From positions 13,578,001 through 13,642,000 of the forward strand of contig CM082584.2 in the NCBI GenBank assembly GCA_040954595.2: 64,000 nt of DNA. The letters run 5' to 3'. This document shows positions 63,915 to 64,000 of the stretch, one piece after another. Under the pieces are notes generated by a model. That model was given only the letters and a program-made list of their open reading frames with translations. It ran no database searches and was not told the DNA's origin. Origin of the DNA: Balanoglossus misakiensis (taxonomy: Eukaryota; Hemichordata). The first letter of the stretch is position 1. Every line of letters starts with the position of its first letter. A program made the position numbers and the translations under genes.

Positions 63915-64000
63915 GTTAGTAAATTTTGCAACGCCGGGCATGAATTACATATATAACTTATGCATATTTACTGTAATAAAAATTCTACTATATCAAAATA

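Noticed and set aside
1-64000. tRNA, rRNA, CRISPR arrays, operon-like bacterial features
   Set aside because: No B-box/A-box pair, no rRNA-like block and no spaced direct repeats were seen; the sequence is plainly intron-bearing animal DNA.

Overview
The window is nuclear DNA from an animal. Its genes are split by phase-consistent GT-AG introns, it is AT-rich, and it carries short TIR elements and simple repeats. The conserved metazoan genes, an Ikaros-type zinc-finger gene, the frequent TACATGTA-type words and a DUF4062-NACHT-TPR gene suggest an invertebrate, most likely a deuterostome such as a hemichordate or cephalochordate. A lophotrochozoan cannot be excluded. All gene models were spliced by eye from reading frame, splice sites and family similarity. 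Nothing was searched against a database.

Layout, left to right: (1) <1-2343 (+), the 3' part of a gene for a Cys-rich secreted or GPI/TM-anchored protein of unknown function. (2) 27721-4804 (-), a transmembrane prolyl 4-hydroxylase (P4HTM-like) gene with EF-hands, an Fe/2-oxoglutarate catalytic core and a first intron of about 17 kb. (3) 28296-38290 (+), RAD17, the DNA-damage checkpoint clamp loader, head-to-head with P4HTM. (4) 39540-40679 (+), an intronless Ikaros-family-like zinc-finger protein. (5) 43741-52419 (+), a 24-exon DUF4062-NACHT-TPR protein of the nephrocystin-3-like/STAND type with a probable N-myristoylation signal and one apparent +1 frameshift. (6) 54690-57148 (+), CZIB (the C1orf123-type CXXC zinc-binding protein), 160 aa. 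(7) 61465->63914 (+), the first exons of a second P4HTM-like gene that runs off the right edge.

The genes do not form a pathway or operon. The clearest internal relationship is between the two P4HTM-like genes. They lie about 34 kb apart on opposite strands and share intron phases and an identical 82-nt second exon length, so they are an old local duplication. Transposon content is low: one PIF/Harbinger-like MITE near 53.8 kb and four copies of a small TTAACCC-TIR element between 48.9 and 58.0 kb. No complete autonomous element, rRNA, tRNA or CRISPR was seen.

The points most worth checking are the frameshift in the NACHT gene, the GC-AG intron splitting the RAD17 Walker B motif, a possible clamp-binding peptide at the RAD17 N-terminus, the divergent P4HTM pair, and the unlocated linker exon of P4HTM copy 1.
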